Source: Lachnospiraceae bacterium
Lineage (GTDB): Bacteria > Bacillota > Clostridia > Lachnospirales > Lachnospiraceae
Assembly: GCA_902363835.1 (NCBI GenBank)
Contig: CABJBM010000001.1
Span: forward strand, 186,001-250,000
Direction of reading: 5' to 3'
DNA: 64,000 bases
The notes under the pieces were generated by a model. It was not told the origin of the DNA and searched no databases. It saw only the letters and a program-made list of their open reading frames with translations. This document shows positions 44,135 to 52,363 of this stretch, piece after piece. The first letter of the stretch is position 1, and every line of letters starts with the position of its first letter. Made by a program: the position numbers and the translations under genes.

Positions 44135-45498
44135 ATGGAATTCCTAAGCTTTCCGCCGGAAAAAACATGGGTGGCACAGGATACGCAAGGGTCAAAGGAC
44201 CGTATGATCCTGCCGATTTCCACTGGTGCTTCCACATTGTTTACAGGCGTTCCTATAAGAGCCTGTTCTCCGGTTCCCTTCATCCCGTTTGATTGAGTTG
44301 ACAGATTCCATGCCGACGGCGTTATGATCTGGTAGAAAGCAATTTCCCTGTTTTCAATATACAGCCAGTGGCCAAGGGCTCCTCTTGTAGTGTCCACCAG
44401 CCCGGCCCCTGATGATTGTACAGGAATCTCATATTCCTGCTGCATGGGTACATCCGGAATCAAATTGGCTATAAGTATTTGCATAATTTCTACAATTTTC
44501 TTAGCTTCCAGCGCTCTTGCAATGGTCCGGTCCATGGCAGAGATCCCATTCCTATATTCGCCGGACAGCCACTGCCTTGCAAGCGGTCCTACCTCATAGG
44601 GAAGATTGTCGTATCTGGGCGCTTTTACCCAGGAATAGGCCTGAGGCTTATTCTTATCAGGTTCATCATTTTCATTGAACCATGCATATTCATCTTCCTG
44701 GGTTATGAGAGCCGGATCAAAGGGGGATATACTGTCTTTTGAGAATGCAAGCGGATCCACATAGAGAGTTCCCAAATCCTCATAATTATTAAAACACCCA
44801 TAACTTAATAAATTTCCATAACCTCCGCCCATATGATAGTACTCCGGATAATAAGTTCCAATGGTATATACATCAGGAACCATTTTTTCCACGACAAACT
44901 GCCCTATTCCATATAAAATGGATTTTATGCTGATAATCTTATCTGCAGAAATGGGCGATGTAATTCCCCCGATAAATACCCCATGGTTATGAGGAGCCTT
45001 TCCGCCCAGTATGGCCAGCATCTGATGGGCATTACGGCTGAATTCAAGGGATTCAAAATAATCCTTAACCATTTTATCGTTTATGTCCTTTGGAAGCCTG
45101 AAATCATCATGCTCCCTTTTAAACAGCGGATAATCTTCCGGAAGCTTTACGTAGTCAGGAAGGGTAAACTGATAAAAATGCCTTAAATGATTTTGCAGAA
45201 ACTCACATGCATGAAGCAGATCCCTAAGATACCTGCCCTGCTCAGAAGGAACAATGTTCAATGCTTCTTCCAGGGCAAGGGCTGAGGCCATGGAATGTGC
45301 GGTGGAACAAATCCCGCAGATCCGCTGCGTAAAATAAACAGCGTCAAAAGGGCTTCTTCCCTGGAGCATTTTTTCAAATCCCCGGAACATCATGCCTTTT
45401 GTTTTTGCATCCACAATGGACTGTTTATCAATATCAGCTTCAATTTCCATATAACCATTGATACGGGTAATAGGATTTATGGTTATTTTCTCTGCCAT
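44122..45498 (-). CDS. [NiFe]-hydrogenase large (catalytic) subunit
   Basis: 458 residues with both nickel-binding motifs intact: L1 RICGICSTAH (~60-69) and L2 DPCVSCATH (~437-445). A 14-residue C-terminal extension beginning VFSGGK follows the His, the part normally removed by a maturation protease after nickel insertion; such a protease is encoded at the head of this operon. No signal or membrane segment. Sequence type looks nearest to group 1-like uptake enzymes, but the subgroup needs phylogeny. Two bp after the small subunit. Confidence 0.92.
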   Translation of the reverse strand: MAEKITINPITRINGYMEIEADIDKQSIVDAKTKGMMFRGFEKMLQGRSPFDAVYFTQRICGICSTAHSMASALALEEALNIVPSEQGRYLRDLLHACEFLQNHLRHFYQFTLPDYVKLPEDYPLFKREHDDFRLPKDINDKMVKDYFESLEFSRNAHQMLAILGGKAPHNHGVFIGGITSPISADKIISIKSILYGIGQFVVEKMVPDVYTIGTYYPEYYHMGGGYGNLLSYGCFNNYEDLGTLYVDPLAFSKDSISPFDPALITQEDEYAWFNENDEPDKNKPQAYSWVKAPRYDNLPYEVGPLARQWLSGEYRNGISAMDRTIARALEAKKIVEIMQILIANLIPDVPMQQEYEIPVQSSGAGLVDTTRGALGHWLYIENREIAFYQIITPSAWNLSTQSNGMKGTGEQALIGTPVNNVEAPVEIGRIIRSFDPCVSCATHVFSGGKLRNSIQIV

Positions 45499-45500
45499 GT

Positions 45501-46403
45501 CTACTCCTCTCTCATGGTGTGGTAGGTGATAAACGGCTCCATTGCATCAGGGAACCCGAACTGGGCACAGCCAATGCAGGGAGAATCATCTCCTATGGGC
45601 CAGTTGACATGGCCGTTCCACTGGCGTATGGGGCAGTCGATCTGGGTAACCGGTCCCTTGCATCCCATCAGGAACATACAGGTTTCTTCCCCAAGCTTTG
45701 TGGCAAAGATGCCATTGTCATAATAGGATCTCCTTGGACACCTGTCGTGAATGGTGGTACTGTAAAACATCAGGGGGCGGTCCCCGCTGTCAAGAGGTGG
45801 TTCCCCGTATAATATCAGATAAGCCAGAGTGCCCATGAACCAGTCGGGATGACAGGGACAGCCTGTCAGTTTGATCACTTTCCGGCCTAAAACATCCTGA
45901 ATTCCCACACATTGGGTGGGGTTTGGCCTTGCTGCGGACACGCCCCCGTGTGAAGCACAGGCCCCCACAGCGATTACATGGGCAGCACGTTCTCCCAGCC
46001 TTTTGACAGCTTCCAATCCTGTAATCTCCCTGCCATTGCTCCGGCCCACGGTCTGGTAGGAACCGTTATCCTTTAAGGAGACCGCTCCTTCCGCAGCCAG
46101 AATATAATTACTGCCGATTATGCCAAACAGCTGGTCCATTGCCTCATTTCCTTCGGAAGCAATCAGGCTGTTGCTGTATATGAAATTGGTCATTTGAGTC
46201 AGCAGATACTGGAAATCCGGGTTCTGGCCGTTAAGAAGAGAGATGGTATTGCCGGTGCATCCGTTTAATTCAAGCCAGACCAGATTCTGCTTTTGGCGTA
46301 CAGAATTGGCGATATCGTTCTTTACCCTGTTTACAAGGGTTTCCGTTGTTTTTAATCTGCTTTCCTGGTATGGGCATTTAAAGTTTATTGAATCCAAATT
46401 CAT
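45501..46403 (-). CDS. [NiFe]-hydrogenase small (Fe-S) subunit, no Tat signal
   Basis: About 300 residues. Cluster ligands are visible: proximal ELNGCTGNT, GACASHGG and TGCPCHPDW; distal/medial IHDRCPRRSYYDNG, FLMGCKGP and SPCIGCAQFGF. The N-terminus has no RRxFxK Tat motif and there is no C-terminal anchor, so the enzyme should be cytoplasmic, unusual for a group 1-like small subunit. ATG at 46403 used; GTG one codon earlier is possible. Confidence 0.92.
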   Translation of the reverse strand: MNLDSINFKCPYQESRLKTTETLVNRVKNDIANSVRQKQNLVWLELNGCTGNTISLLNGQNPDFQYLLTQMTNFIYSNSLIASEGNEAMDQLFGIIGSNYILAAEGAVSLKDNGSYQTVGRSNGREITGLEAVKRLGERAAHVIAVGACASHGGVSAARPNPTQCVGIQDVLGRKVIKLTGCPCHPDWFMGTLAYLILYGEPPLDSGDRPLMFYSTTIHDRCPRRSYYDNGIFATKLGEETCMFLMGCKGPVTQIDCPIRQWNGHVNWPIGDDSPCIGCAQFGFPDAMEPFITYHTMREE

Positions 46404-46411
46404 CACCAGCT

Positions 46412-46888
46412 TTACGCATAGACCAGATAGCCTACCACCGGTAATCTGGTTAAGACCATTGCTCCAGGATGGCAGGTCTGAAACTCACTTGTTAAATCAT
46501 TTCCAGGATTAAGACCAAAATGGCTGTCTCCCTTCCAGACAGAATTATTTGTAACATCATATACCACTCCATTTACCGCAACGTAAGCAGGAGCTCCATT
46601 CTTTCCGTTATATCCGGATAACTCCTCCAGAGTAAAGTATCTTGGGGGAGTGGCCTCCTCCTGGTTTTGGCTTGCATGGATAGGCTGGTAGGGATTTTCT
46701 ATCTCTTCCATGCTTAAATGGTTGGTTTGGCTGAAATATTTGATGTGGCTTTCCAGCATGATCACTTCACCGTTTAAATGATCCAATACTGCGCTGTTAT
46801 CATTCTCATTGGAATAGAGCTTTTCCACATCCTCGTTTATCTGCTTCACACAGTTCCCGATATAATCCAAAAACAGATTTAATTCCAT
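46412..46888 (-). CDS. Cytochrome b5-like heme-binding domain protein in hydrogenase operon
   Basis: 158 residues: an N-terminal helical/acidic region (~1-70) and a C-terminal cytochrome b5/MAPR-like domain (~83-155): YFTLEELSGYNGKNGAPAYV, AVNGVVYDVTNNSVWKGD and a His in FQTCHPGAMVL. It lacks a signal peptide or TM. Its place directly before the small subunit (8 bp) suggests an electron-transfer partner where most group 1 operons have a membrane cytochrome b. Heme binding is inferred; the classic HPGG pair is only partly present. Confidence 0.8.
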   Translation of the reverse strand: MELNLFLDYIGNCVKQINEDVEKLYSNENDNSAVLDHLNGEVIMLESHIKYFSQTNHLSMEEIENPYQPIHASQNQEEATPPRYFTLEELSGYNGKNGAPAYVAVNGVVYDVTNNSVWKGDSHFGLNPGNDLTSEFQTCHPGAMVLTRLPVVGYLVYA

Positions 46889-46950
46889 AAAAACCTCCTA
46901 AATAAAAATGCATAATCATTGATATGGTTTGACGGCCAAAAGGGCCTGCT

Positions 46951-47208
46951 TCATTGGAATTTCTCACCCTCAATCCTGTCTATGATTGCAGTAAGGGGCT
47001 CCATTTCCTGTTTGTGTACCAGAATGTTTGTCCAGTCGCCAATAAGGGCATTTTTTCTTTCAGAAAAATATTCCCGGATGCTGTTTTCACTTATATGGCT
47101 GTTTGTATGTACTGTAATTGTCAGGTTTAAAATCCTGGCAATGGCGTTTTCTCTGCATAAATCAATGATTGACTCATATAGATTTTGATTTAAGAAAGTG
47201 TCGTGCAT
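46951..47208 (-). CDS. HypA-like nickel-insertion protein lacking the zinc domain
   Basis: 85 residues starting MHDTFLNQNLYESII, which matches the nickel-binding N-terminus (Met-His) of HypA/HybF. The first domain (LNLTITVHTNSHISENSIREYF) follows, but the CxxC...CxxC zinc domain is absent and the protein is ~30 residues shorter than HypA. The start is fixed by GGGAGGAAG 6 nt upstream; it overlaps the protease gene by 35 nt. May be a dedicated nickel delivery or chaperone variant. Confidence 0.65.
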   Translation of the reverse strand: MHDTFLNQNLYESIIDLCRENAIARILNLTITVHTNSHISENSIREYFSERKNALIGDWTNILVHKQEMEPLTAIIDRIEGEKFQ

Positions 47209-47662
47209 GATTGGCTTCCTCCCATATGATTTTTTGAATGATGTTTTCAATTTCCCTGCAGATTTGGGGCAGCTTATCCATTAAAACAGGGCTGAGCTCG
47301 CAGCCAAGACCGATCTCGGAAACTTCAATGCCAATGAGATAGCCTTTAAACTGGATGCCGTACAGCTTCATGAGTTCCACCATACTTAAATCATGGGGCA
47401 TGGAGAACAAGGAAGGCTGTGACATCACATCTTCAAGGCGGAACAAATGGACCTTTCCAGGCTCTGCCCTTGGGGAAAGTGCGTCAAGTATAAAAACAAA
47501 GTCATCCTTCTCCAGTAAATAAAAACAGTTTTGAAAATCAGTTTCACCAATGATTACATGAACATCCTGGCGGTTTAATCGGTCCTCCAGCATTTCGGCA
47601 GCTTGAATTGCTATAGCGTCATCCTTCATAAACCGGTTGCCAATAGCAACTAACTTCACCAT
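47174..47662 (-). CDS. Hydrogenase maturation protease (HyaD/HybD, M52)
   Basis: 162 residues: LVAIGNRFMKDDAIAI start with the metal-binding acidic residue, VFILDALSPRAEPG with the second Asp and SMPHDLSM with the His, i.e. the nickel-sensing triad of M52 peptidases. It removes the C-terminal tail of the large subunit in this operon. First gene of the operon, with AAAGGAGG before the ATG. HypB-F are not in the window. Confidence 0.88.
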   Translation of the reverse strand: MVKLVAIGNRFMKDDAIAIQAAEMLEDRLNRQDVHVIIGETDFQNCFYLLEKDDFVFILDALSPRAEPGKVHLFRLEDVMSQPSLFSMPHDLSMVELMKLYGIQFKGYLIGIEVSEIGLGCELSPVLMDKLPQICREIENIIQKIIWEEANHARHFLKSKSI

Positions 47663-48013
47663 AACCTTGCCTCCTTTTCTAAATTTGCTATTTATCAATA
47701 TATATGTTGGACATAATCAAATATTCTTTGCTGGGGGAATATTGCAGGAGAGACTGCAGCAACCCTGATTTACATAGAATAAATAAGGATGATTTTCCCA
47801 AAACTTTTATGCATTACTCATATAAACCCGCCTAAACTTTTGCACTACTTGCACATATTTTTGCAATTTTTCAAAAAATTCAAGCTTGCACCCTTATTGA
47901 TTTGAGGATATACTGGAGGCTGAATCAGCCATTGGACTGGTTTTACCGGTAATTTTATAAACATTGGTAACCATACTTTCAGGCTGGACAAAATAATGAT
48001 TTGGGGGCTTATC
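47663..48013. promoter_or_regulatory. Divergent spacer between hydrogenase operon and chemoreceptor
   Basis: About 350 bp with no gene. On + a TTGGAC-N17-TTATAA promoter candidate (47932-47960) precedes the chemoreceptor. TTGCA occurs four times (47840, 47849, 47861, 47886) and an imperfect palindrome TTGCAGGAG-AGA-CTGCAGCAA lies at 47743-47763, possible regulator sites. No convincing promoter was found for the hydrogenase operon. Confidence 0.45.
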
Positions 48014-49756
48014 ATGAAAGTTTCTTTTATATCAAAATTATCTTTCCGGAAAAATATCAGGGTAAAAATTACAGTATTTTTTCTTGCAATGGTAATATCC
48101 ATTGCTGCGGCACTGGCATATATCTTATACCTGCAAAGCTATAAGATGATAACCAGCAGGGCTGCCGAAGACGCCTTCCGGACAGTATCCCAATCCGGCA
48201 AATATCTTGATATGGAGAAGTTTAAAGCATTAACATCCATTGAGGATGAGAACACGGCCTATTATATTCAGGAAAGAGACAACCTGGCAAAAATAAGGGA
48301 GATCAGCGGAGCCAGGTATATTTTCACCATGAGGAAAACCAATGAAGGGAAATTCATGTATGTAATCGACGGCTCTCCTGCTGAGGATATTTCACATATT
48401 GGAGAAACAGAAGAATCAGCCCCCTCCTATGAACAGGCCTGGAGCGGCATTCCTTATATTGACAGCAGGTTAAATGTTGTTGAGGGCTGGGGCATATTTA
48501 TAAGTTCCTATTACCCGCTAAAGGACAGCCAGGGCAATGTTGCCGGAATTATCGGCGCGGATTTTGATGCAAAAAACATCTATCAGGAGCTTAACCGCTT
48601 TAAGAAAATCAGTCTCCTGGTCCTTCTGGCATTTACGGCAATTATTGTTGTATCAGGCCTGATTTTTTCCGGCAAAATATCACGTTCCGTCAAGTGTGCT
48701 TCCGATTACTCGAAAAAACTGGCTGATTTTAACCTGACAAGGGATATTTCCAGGAAAGAATTACGTAAAAAGGATGAATTCGGGATCTTAGCCAATTCGC
48801 TGGAAAGCATCCGGGATAATTTTAAAAATATCATCCAAAAAATCAACGCTTCTTCCAGGCAGGTAGCCATTACCTCCCAGCAGCTTACGGCTGCTTCTTC
48901 CCAATCTGCCAGAACCGGGGAAGAGGTATCAAATGCAATCCGGGAAATTGCAGAAAGAGCCTTAGAACAAACAGAAAATACTATGGAGGGTACTTCTAAG
49001 ATCATACAGTTAGGCCGTATCATTGACAACAACCTGAAGGCTGCCAACCACATAAACAGTGCAATTACAAACGTCACAGAGGCCATTGACAGCGGATTTG
49101 GGGAAATGGAAAGCCTGTATAAGATCACAGAAGAAAGCAACTGCGCCAATGAGAAAATATATGATTTGATAATAAAGACAAATGACAGTTCCAAAAAAAT
49201 CAGTGCAGCAAGCAGCCTGATCTCTTCCATCGCACTCCAAACCAGGCTTTTGGCTTTAAACGCCTCTGTAGAGGCTGCCAGAGCAGGCCAGGCGGGAAAA
49301 GGATTTTCCGTGGTGGCAGGGGAAATAAAAAAGCTGGCCGCCCTATCGGCTGATTCCTCAAAAAGTATTGAAGAAATTGTTTCAGAACTTCAGAAAAATG
49401 CCGCCAATGCCGTGGATATTATGGACAGAATAAAGAATATCACAGCAGAGCAAACCCAGCGTGTTGACAGCAGCAGAGAAAATTACAGATTGATCAACCA
49501 GGCAATGGAGGAATCCCAAAAGGCTTCCCTGCACTTAAGCAGTACTGGAAGGGAAATGTATGATATGAAAAACATGATACTGGCTTTGCTGGAGAATTTA
49601 TCCCACATTGCTAAACAAAATTCCTCTGCGGCCGGAGAGGTCAACCGGTCCATGGAGGAAGAATCTGATGCTTTGGAAGAGATTGCAGCCTCCAGCGACA
49701 TCCTGTCCGGGCTGGCTGAAGAGCTGCATGATATGATCCTGGAATTTAAAATATAA
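48014..49756 (+). CDS. Methyl-accepting chemotaxis-type receptor in the sigK element
   Basis: About 580 residues from MKVSFI (GGGGG 7 nt upstream): TM1 (~18-40), extracellular Cache-like sensor (~41-190) with [16 protein letters not shown] and [23 protein letters not shown] (split here: [18 protein letters not shown]), TM2 (~200-220), HAMP and a long coiled coil with the signalling tip [19 protein letters not shown]. Signals to CheA/CheW, which are not in the window. Divergent from the hydrogenase operon. Its ligand is unknown. Confidence 0.88.
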   Translation: MKVSFISKLSFRKNIRVKITVFFLAMVISIAAALAYILYLQSYKMITSRAAEDAFRTVSQSGKYLDMEKFKALTSIEDENTAYYIQERDNLAKIREISGARYIFTMRKTNEGKFMYVIDGSPAEDISHIGETEESAPSYEQAWSGIPYIDSRLNVVEGWGIFISSYYPLKDSQGNVAGIIGADFDAKNIYQELNRFKKISLLVLLAFTAIIVVSGLIFSGKISRSVKCASDYSKKLADFNLTRDISRKELRKKDEFGILANSLESIRDNFKNIIQKINASSRQVAITSQQLTAASSQSARTGEEVSNAIREIAERALEQTENTMEGTSKIIQLGRIIDNNLKAANHINSAITNVTEAIDSGFGEMESLYKITEESNCANEKIYDLIIKTNDSSKKISAASSLISSIALQTRLLALNASVEAARAGQAGKGFSVVAGEIKKLAALSADSSKSIEEIVSELQKNAANAVDIMDRIKNITAEQTQRVDSSRENYRLINQAMEESQKASLHLSSTGREMYDMKNMILALLENLSHIAKQNSSAAGEVNRSMEEESDALEEIAASSDILSGLAEELHDMILEFKI

Positions 49757-49762
49757 CATAAG

Positions 49763-49803
49763 GAACCGGTCCGCACCTGACTGTTACAGGCATGGGCCGG
49801 TTC
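49763..49803 (+). terminator. Hairpin after the chemoreceptor gene
   Basis: GAACCGG and CCGGTTC arms with an inner CCTG/CAGG stem; the T-run is weak (TTCTCCCCT). It lies at the element's N-terminal border and may stop transcription into antisense of sigK. Confidence 0.6.
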
Positions 49804-49828
49804 TCCCCTATTCAAAGGTTTGGAGCCG

Positions 49829-50110
49829 TTATGATAGGATACCATTCTCCACACATTTGGCCGCATAAGTGGCCAGTCTGGAGCCTCGATCCGGATGAAA
49901 GGTATTAACGGCTTTAATAAGTCCTATGGTTCCTACGGAAAGAAGATCTTCCATATCATAATCCGTATTCTGATACTTTTTTGCCACATGTGCCACCAGG
50001 CGCATATTCCGCTCGATGAGTGTGGCTCTCGCCTCCCGATCCCCTTCCTGGTATCGTTCCAGACACTCTCGTTCTTCTCGCGCAGTTAAAGGTTTGGGAA
50101 AAGTCTTCAA
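49829..50110 (-). CDS. sigK: Sporulation sigma factor K, N-terminal part (split by skin-like element)
   Basis: 93 codons, of which the first 89 (to VEN) are sigK; GILS and the stop come from the element. Covers region 2.1-2.4 (RNMRLVAHVAKKY, MEDLLSVGTIGLIKAV, LATYAAKCVEN). The start is TTG at 50110 with AAGGTGG 6 nt upstream. An in-frame stop lies 8 codons further up with no other start between, so there is no pro-sequence of the B. subtilis kind (~20 residues), as in C. difficile. Joined to 41769-42134 it gives 210 residues. Confidence 0.9.
   Translation of the reverse strand: MKTFPKPLTAREERECLERYQEGDREARATLIERNMRLVAHVAKKYQNTDYDMEDLLSVGTIGLIKAVNTFHPDRGSRLATYAAKCVENGILS
49835..49846 (-). repeat. 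att-like core, N-terminal sigK border
   Basis: Minus strand AATGGTATCCTA, direct repeat of AATGAAATCCTA at 42126-42137. Only AATG and ATCCTA are shared. Crossover in AATG yields Glu (ENEILM), crossover in ATCCTA would yield Gly (ENGILM); the conserved SigK sequence favours AATG. Confidence 0.75.
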
Positions 50111-50139
50111 AGAAAGCCACCTTAAACTTACTTACTCTC

Positions 50140-50166
50140 ATTTTATGCCGCCCTTTCCTTTAAAGT
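50140..50166 (-). promoter_or_regulatory. Candidate mother-cell promoter of sigK
   Basis: Minus strand AC, 17-bp spacer, CATAAAAT, resembling the sigma-K/sigma-E -10 (CATA). Transcription would begin ~20 nt before the TTG start, which fits that start. Weak, by eye. Confidence 0.35.
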
Positions 50167-50264
50167 GCTTTTACAAAAAATATAGGCTGGTACTTATTTT
50201 CCCTTTCCGCCTGTCTTCCTGTACAATATTCATGTGAACAGGCCTGGGGCTTCTGTTTTAAGGA

Positions 50265-51443
50265 TCAGTGATGGAACAAACGGACTCCTGTAAATGCCAT
50301 GGCCATTCCGTATTTGTTGCAGGTTTCAATTACCTGATCATCCCGGACAGAGCCTCCTGGCTGGGCAATATACCGTACACCGCTTTTATAGGCCCGGTCA
50401 ATGTTGTCACCAAAGGGGAAGAATGCATCGGAGCCTAAGGAAACCTCTGTCAGCCGGTTTAACCATGCCCGCTTCTCTTCTCCTGTAAATACGGTTGGTT
50501 TCATCCTGAAAATATTTTCCCATCTGCCGTCTTCAATTACATCCATATAATCGTCTCCGATATAAACATCAATGGCATTGTCCCTGTCAGCACGGCCGAT
50601 TCCATCTACAAAAGGAAGCTCCAAAACCTGAGGCGCCTGACGCAGAAACCAGTTGTCAGCCTTATTTCCTGCCAGCCTTGTGCAGTGGATGCGGGACTGC
50701 TGGCCAGCCCCAATGCCAATGGCCTGTCCATTTTTTGCATAGCAGACAGAATTAGACTGGGTGTATTTTAAGGTAATAAGTGAAATGATCAGATCAATTT
50801 TAGCTGATTGGGGGATTTCCCGGTTTTCTGTCACCACATTCTTTAAAAGCCCCTCATCAATTTTCACTTCATTTCTTCCCTGCTCAAAGGTGATTCCATA
50901 AACCTGTTTTCTCTCAAGAGGATGAGGTTCATAATCCGGGTCAATCTGAATAATATTATAATTGCCGTTTTTCTTGGATTTTAAAATTTCCAGAGCTTTT
51001 GGCTCATACCCTGGGGCAATGACACCGTCAGATACCTCCCGCTTGATGATCCTGGCAGTATCAGCATCACAGGGATCTGAAAGGGAAATGAAATCCCCAA
51101 AAGACGACATGCGGTCAGCCCCTCTTGCCCTTGCATAGGCACAGGCCAAAGGAGAAAGCCCTTCCATATCTTCCACCCGGTAAATCATGGCAAGAGTCCG
51201 GTCAAGAGGCAGTCCAACAGCTGCTCCGGCCGGGGATACGTGTTTAAAGGAAGAGGCTGCCGGAAGGCCGGTCGCTTCTTTTAATTCCTTTACCAGCTGC
51301 CAGCCATGAAAGGCATCCAGGAAATTAATATATCCCGGGCGGCCGCTTAAGACCTGGATTGGAAGTTCTTTCCCATGGGTCATATAAATCCTGGAAGGTT
51401 TCTGATTGGGGTTACAGCCATATTTTAATTCCAGTTCATTCAT
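50265..51443 (-). CDS. purH: AICAR formyltransferase (stand-alone PurH transformylase)
   Basis: 392 residues corresponding to the AICAR transformylase part of PurH (NPNQKPSRIY start; FKHVSPAGAAVGLPL; KYTQSNSVCYAKNGQAIGIG; RIHCTRLAGNKAD; ending FGDNIDRAYKSGVRYIAQPG). The IMP cyclohydrolase domain is missing and replaced by the upstream purO-like gene, 14 bp away. Adds the C2 formyl group in purine synthesis. Start MNELEL with AGGAGT upstream. Confidence 0.92.
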   Translation of the reverse strand: MNELELKYGCNPNQKPSRIYMTHGKELPIQVLSGRPGYINFLDAFHGWQLVKELKEATGLPAASSFKHVSPAGAAVGLPLDRTLAMIYRVEDMEGLSPLACAYARARGADRMSSFGDFISLSDPCDADTARIIKREVSDGVIAPGYEPKALEILKSKKNGNYNIIQIDPDYEPHPLERKQVYGITFEQGRNEVKIDEGLLKNVVTENREIPQSAKIDLIISLITLKYTQSNSVCYAKNGQAIGIGAGQQSRIHCTRLAGNKADNWFLRQAPQVLELPFVDGIGRADRDNAIDVYIGDDYMDVIEDGRWENIFRMKPTVFTGEEKRAWLNRLTEVSLGSDAFFPFGDNIDRAYKSGVRYIAQPGGSVRDDQVIETCNKYGMAMAFTGVRLFHH

Positions 51444-51457
51444 CGTTTGTACTCCTG

Positions 51458-52171
51458 TCATTGGTTTTTATTCACGATCCGTGTCTCATAGTCTCCTGAT
51501 TCTATGTCAATATATCTTACAAAAAGGGAGATTTTATTTTCCTCATGAAGGCTTTCCCATATCATGGCAGTAAATTCATCCGGATCGTCAAGGGTAGACA
51601 CCAGCTTTGGCTCCCCTTCAAAGCTTGGCAAAGGGCTTCCGTCATGCATATAGGTATGAATGAAATGAGCCTCTCCTGCCGCAGGATTGTCGTAGGCAAA
51701 GGTATACCTGTTGCAGGATTCCGGATTCCCATGGTTGCTCTTTATTATGGACATGGCGTAATTAAAACGCCCATCCTCTATATGCATGATTCCGGAAATG
51801 CGGGGCGTATAATTAGGACTGTCCGGCTCAAATTCCCTGCACCGCAAGGATTGTTCAAAGGTCAGCTGTATATCCATTCCCTCATAAATGGTATCAGTCT
51901 GGTCCCCGTTTGTGACAATGGTCTTATTTCCCATGACACGCACCGGAGCGTAAATAATAAGGCTTGGGTCAGTGACTTTGGAAGGATCAAAGGCCTGAGT
52001 TCGGATTCCTGTTCCTTCCTCCACGAATACGCGGTTCCGGCTGTTTTCGCTTCTCCCCATAATAAAGTAAGCGGCAACCGCCTTCCTGCCATCCGGTGTT
52101 TTTCCCATTACAATGCCCCTTCCCGGATAGGAATTGTTCTTTAAGTCCTCTTGTAAAGAAATCAAATGCAT
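51458..52171 (-). CDS. purO: PurO-like IMP cyclohydrolase
   Basis: 237 residues: SLQEDLKNNSYPGRGIVMG, then FIMGRSENSRNRVF and YAMSIIKSNHGN, matching the PF07826 IMP cyclohydrolase first known from archaea. It closes the ring to IMP after the downstream transformylase. The start at 52171 has AAAGGAGA ~10 nt upstream. A ZTP riboswitch and terminator precede it. Confidence 0.9.
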   Translation of the reverse strand: MHLISLQEDLKNNSYPGRGIVMGKTPDGRKAVAAYFIMGRSENSRNRVFVEEGTGIRTQAFDPSKVTDPSLIIYAPVRVMGNKTIVTNGDQTDTIYEGMDIQLTFEQSLRCREFEPDSPNYTPRISGIMHIEDGRFNYAMSIIKSNHGNPESCNRYTFAYDNPAAGEAHFIHTYMHDGSPLPSFEGEPKLVSTLDDPDEFTAMIWESLHEENKISLFVRYIDIESGDYETRIVNKNQ

Positions 52172-52210
52172 CAGATCTGGTCTCCTTTCTGAAATGAAAA
52201 CACATAAAAA

Positions 52211-52245
52211 ACCGCCTGGACATCCCATAGGGGCGCCCAGGCGGT
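52211..52245 (-). terminator. Terminator of the ZTP riboswitch
   Basis: Minus strand CCGCCTGG pairs with CCAGGCGG, followed by TTTTTT. Its 5' arm is the conserved CCGCCTGGGC of the aptamer, so ligand binding would prevent the terminator. Confidence 0.88.
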
Positions 52246-52312
52246 CGGCTTTTTTCGTATCGTGCTCCCCGTGGTATAACTCCACTGATCCGCCAGTCGC
52301 ACGTACCTTGTT
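52231..52312 (-). ncRNA. ZTP riboswitch (pfl motif)
   Basis: Minus-strand blocks in order: GGTACGTGCGACTGGCGG, GTGGAG-TTATACCAC, GGGGAGCACGATACG and GACCGCCTGGGC. This is the pfl/ZTP aptamer layout, followed by an overlapping terminator. It senses ZMP/ZTP (AICAR nucleotides), the substrate of the purH gene it controls. Confidence 0.88.
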
Positions 52313-52363
52313 TAACATCATATTATATTCCCCTGAAAAATGCAAGCCCCTTTTGTAAATCGG

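Larger units (their letters stand above)
42134..49842. mobile_element. Skin-like sigK-intervening element with [NiFe]-hydrogenase cargo (~7.7 kb)
   Basis: The element is bounded by direct AATGnnATCCTA sites in the two sigK halves and encodes a large serine recombinase next to the C-terminal border. Distance between equivalent bases is 7709 bp. Cargo: a small + strand protein, a five-gene hydrogenase operon (-) and a chemoreceptor (+). No phage structural, lysis or replication genes were seen. By analogy with B. subtilis and C. difficile skin, excision in the mother cell would rebuild sigK, while the forespore keeps the element. Excision itself is inferred. Confidence 0.88.

Noticed and set aside
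42134..49842. Element as a prophage
   Set aside because: No capsid, tail, lysis, terminase or replication genes are seen.
41769..50110. sigK as a pseudogene disrupted by an insertion
   Set aside because: Both halves are undamaged, the frame is restored at the shared AATG, and a sporulation-type recombinase is present, so programmed excision is the better reading.
49956..50141. ATG-started frame overlapping the sigK start, considered as a SigK pro-sequence
   Set aside because: It is in a different frame from sigK and would need a frameshift; the TTG start explains the data.
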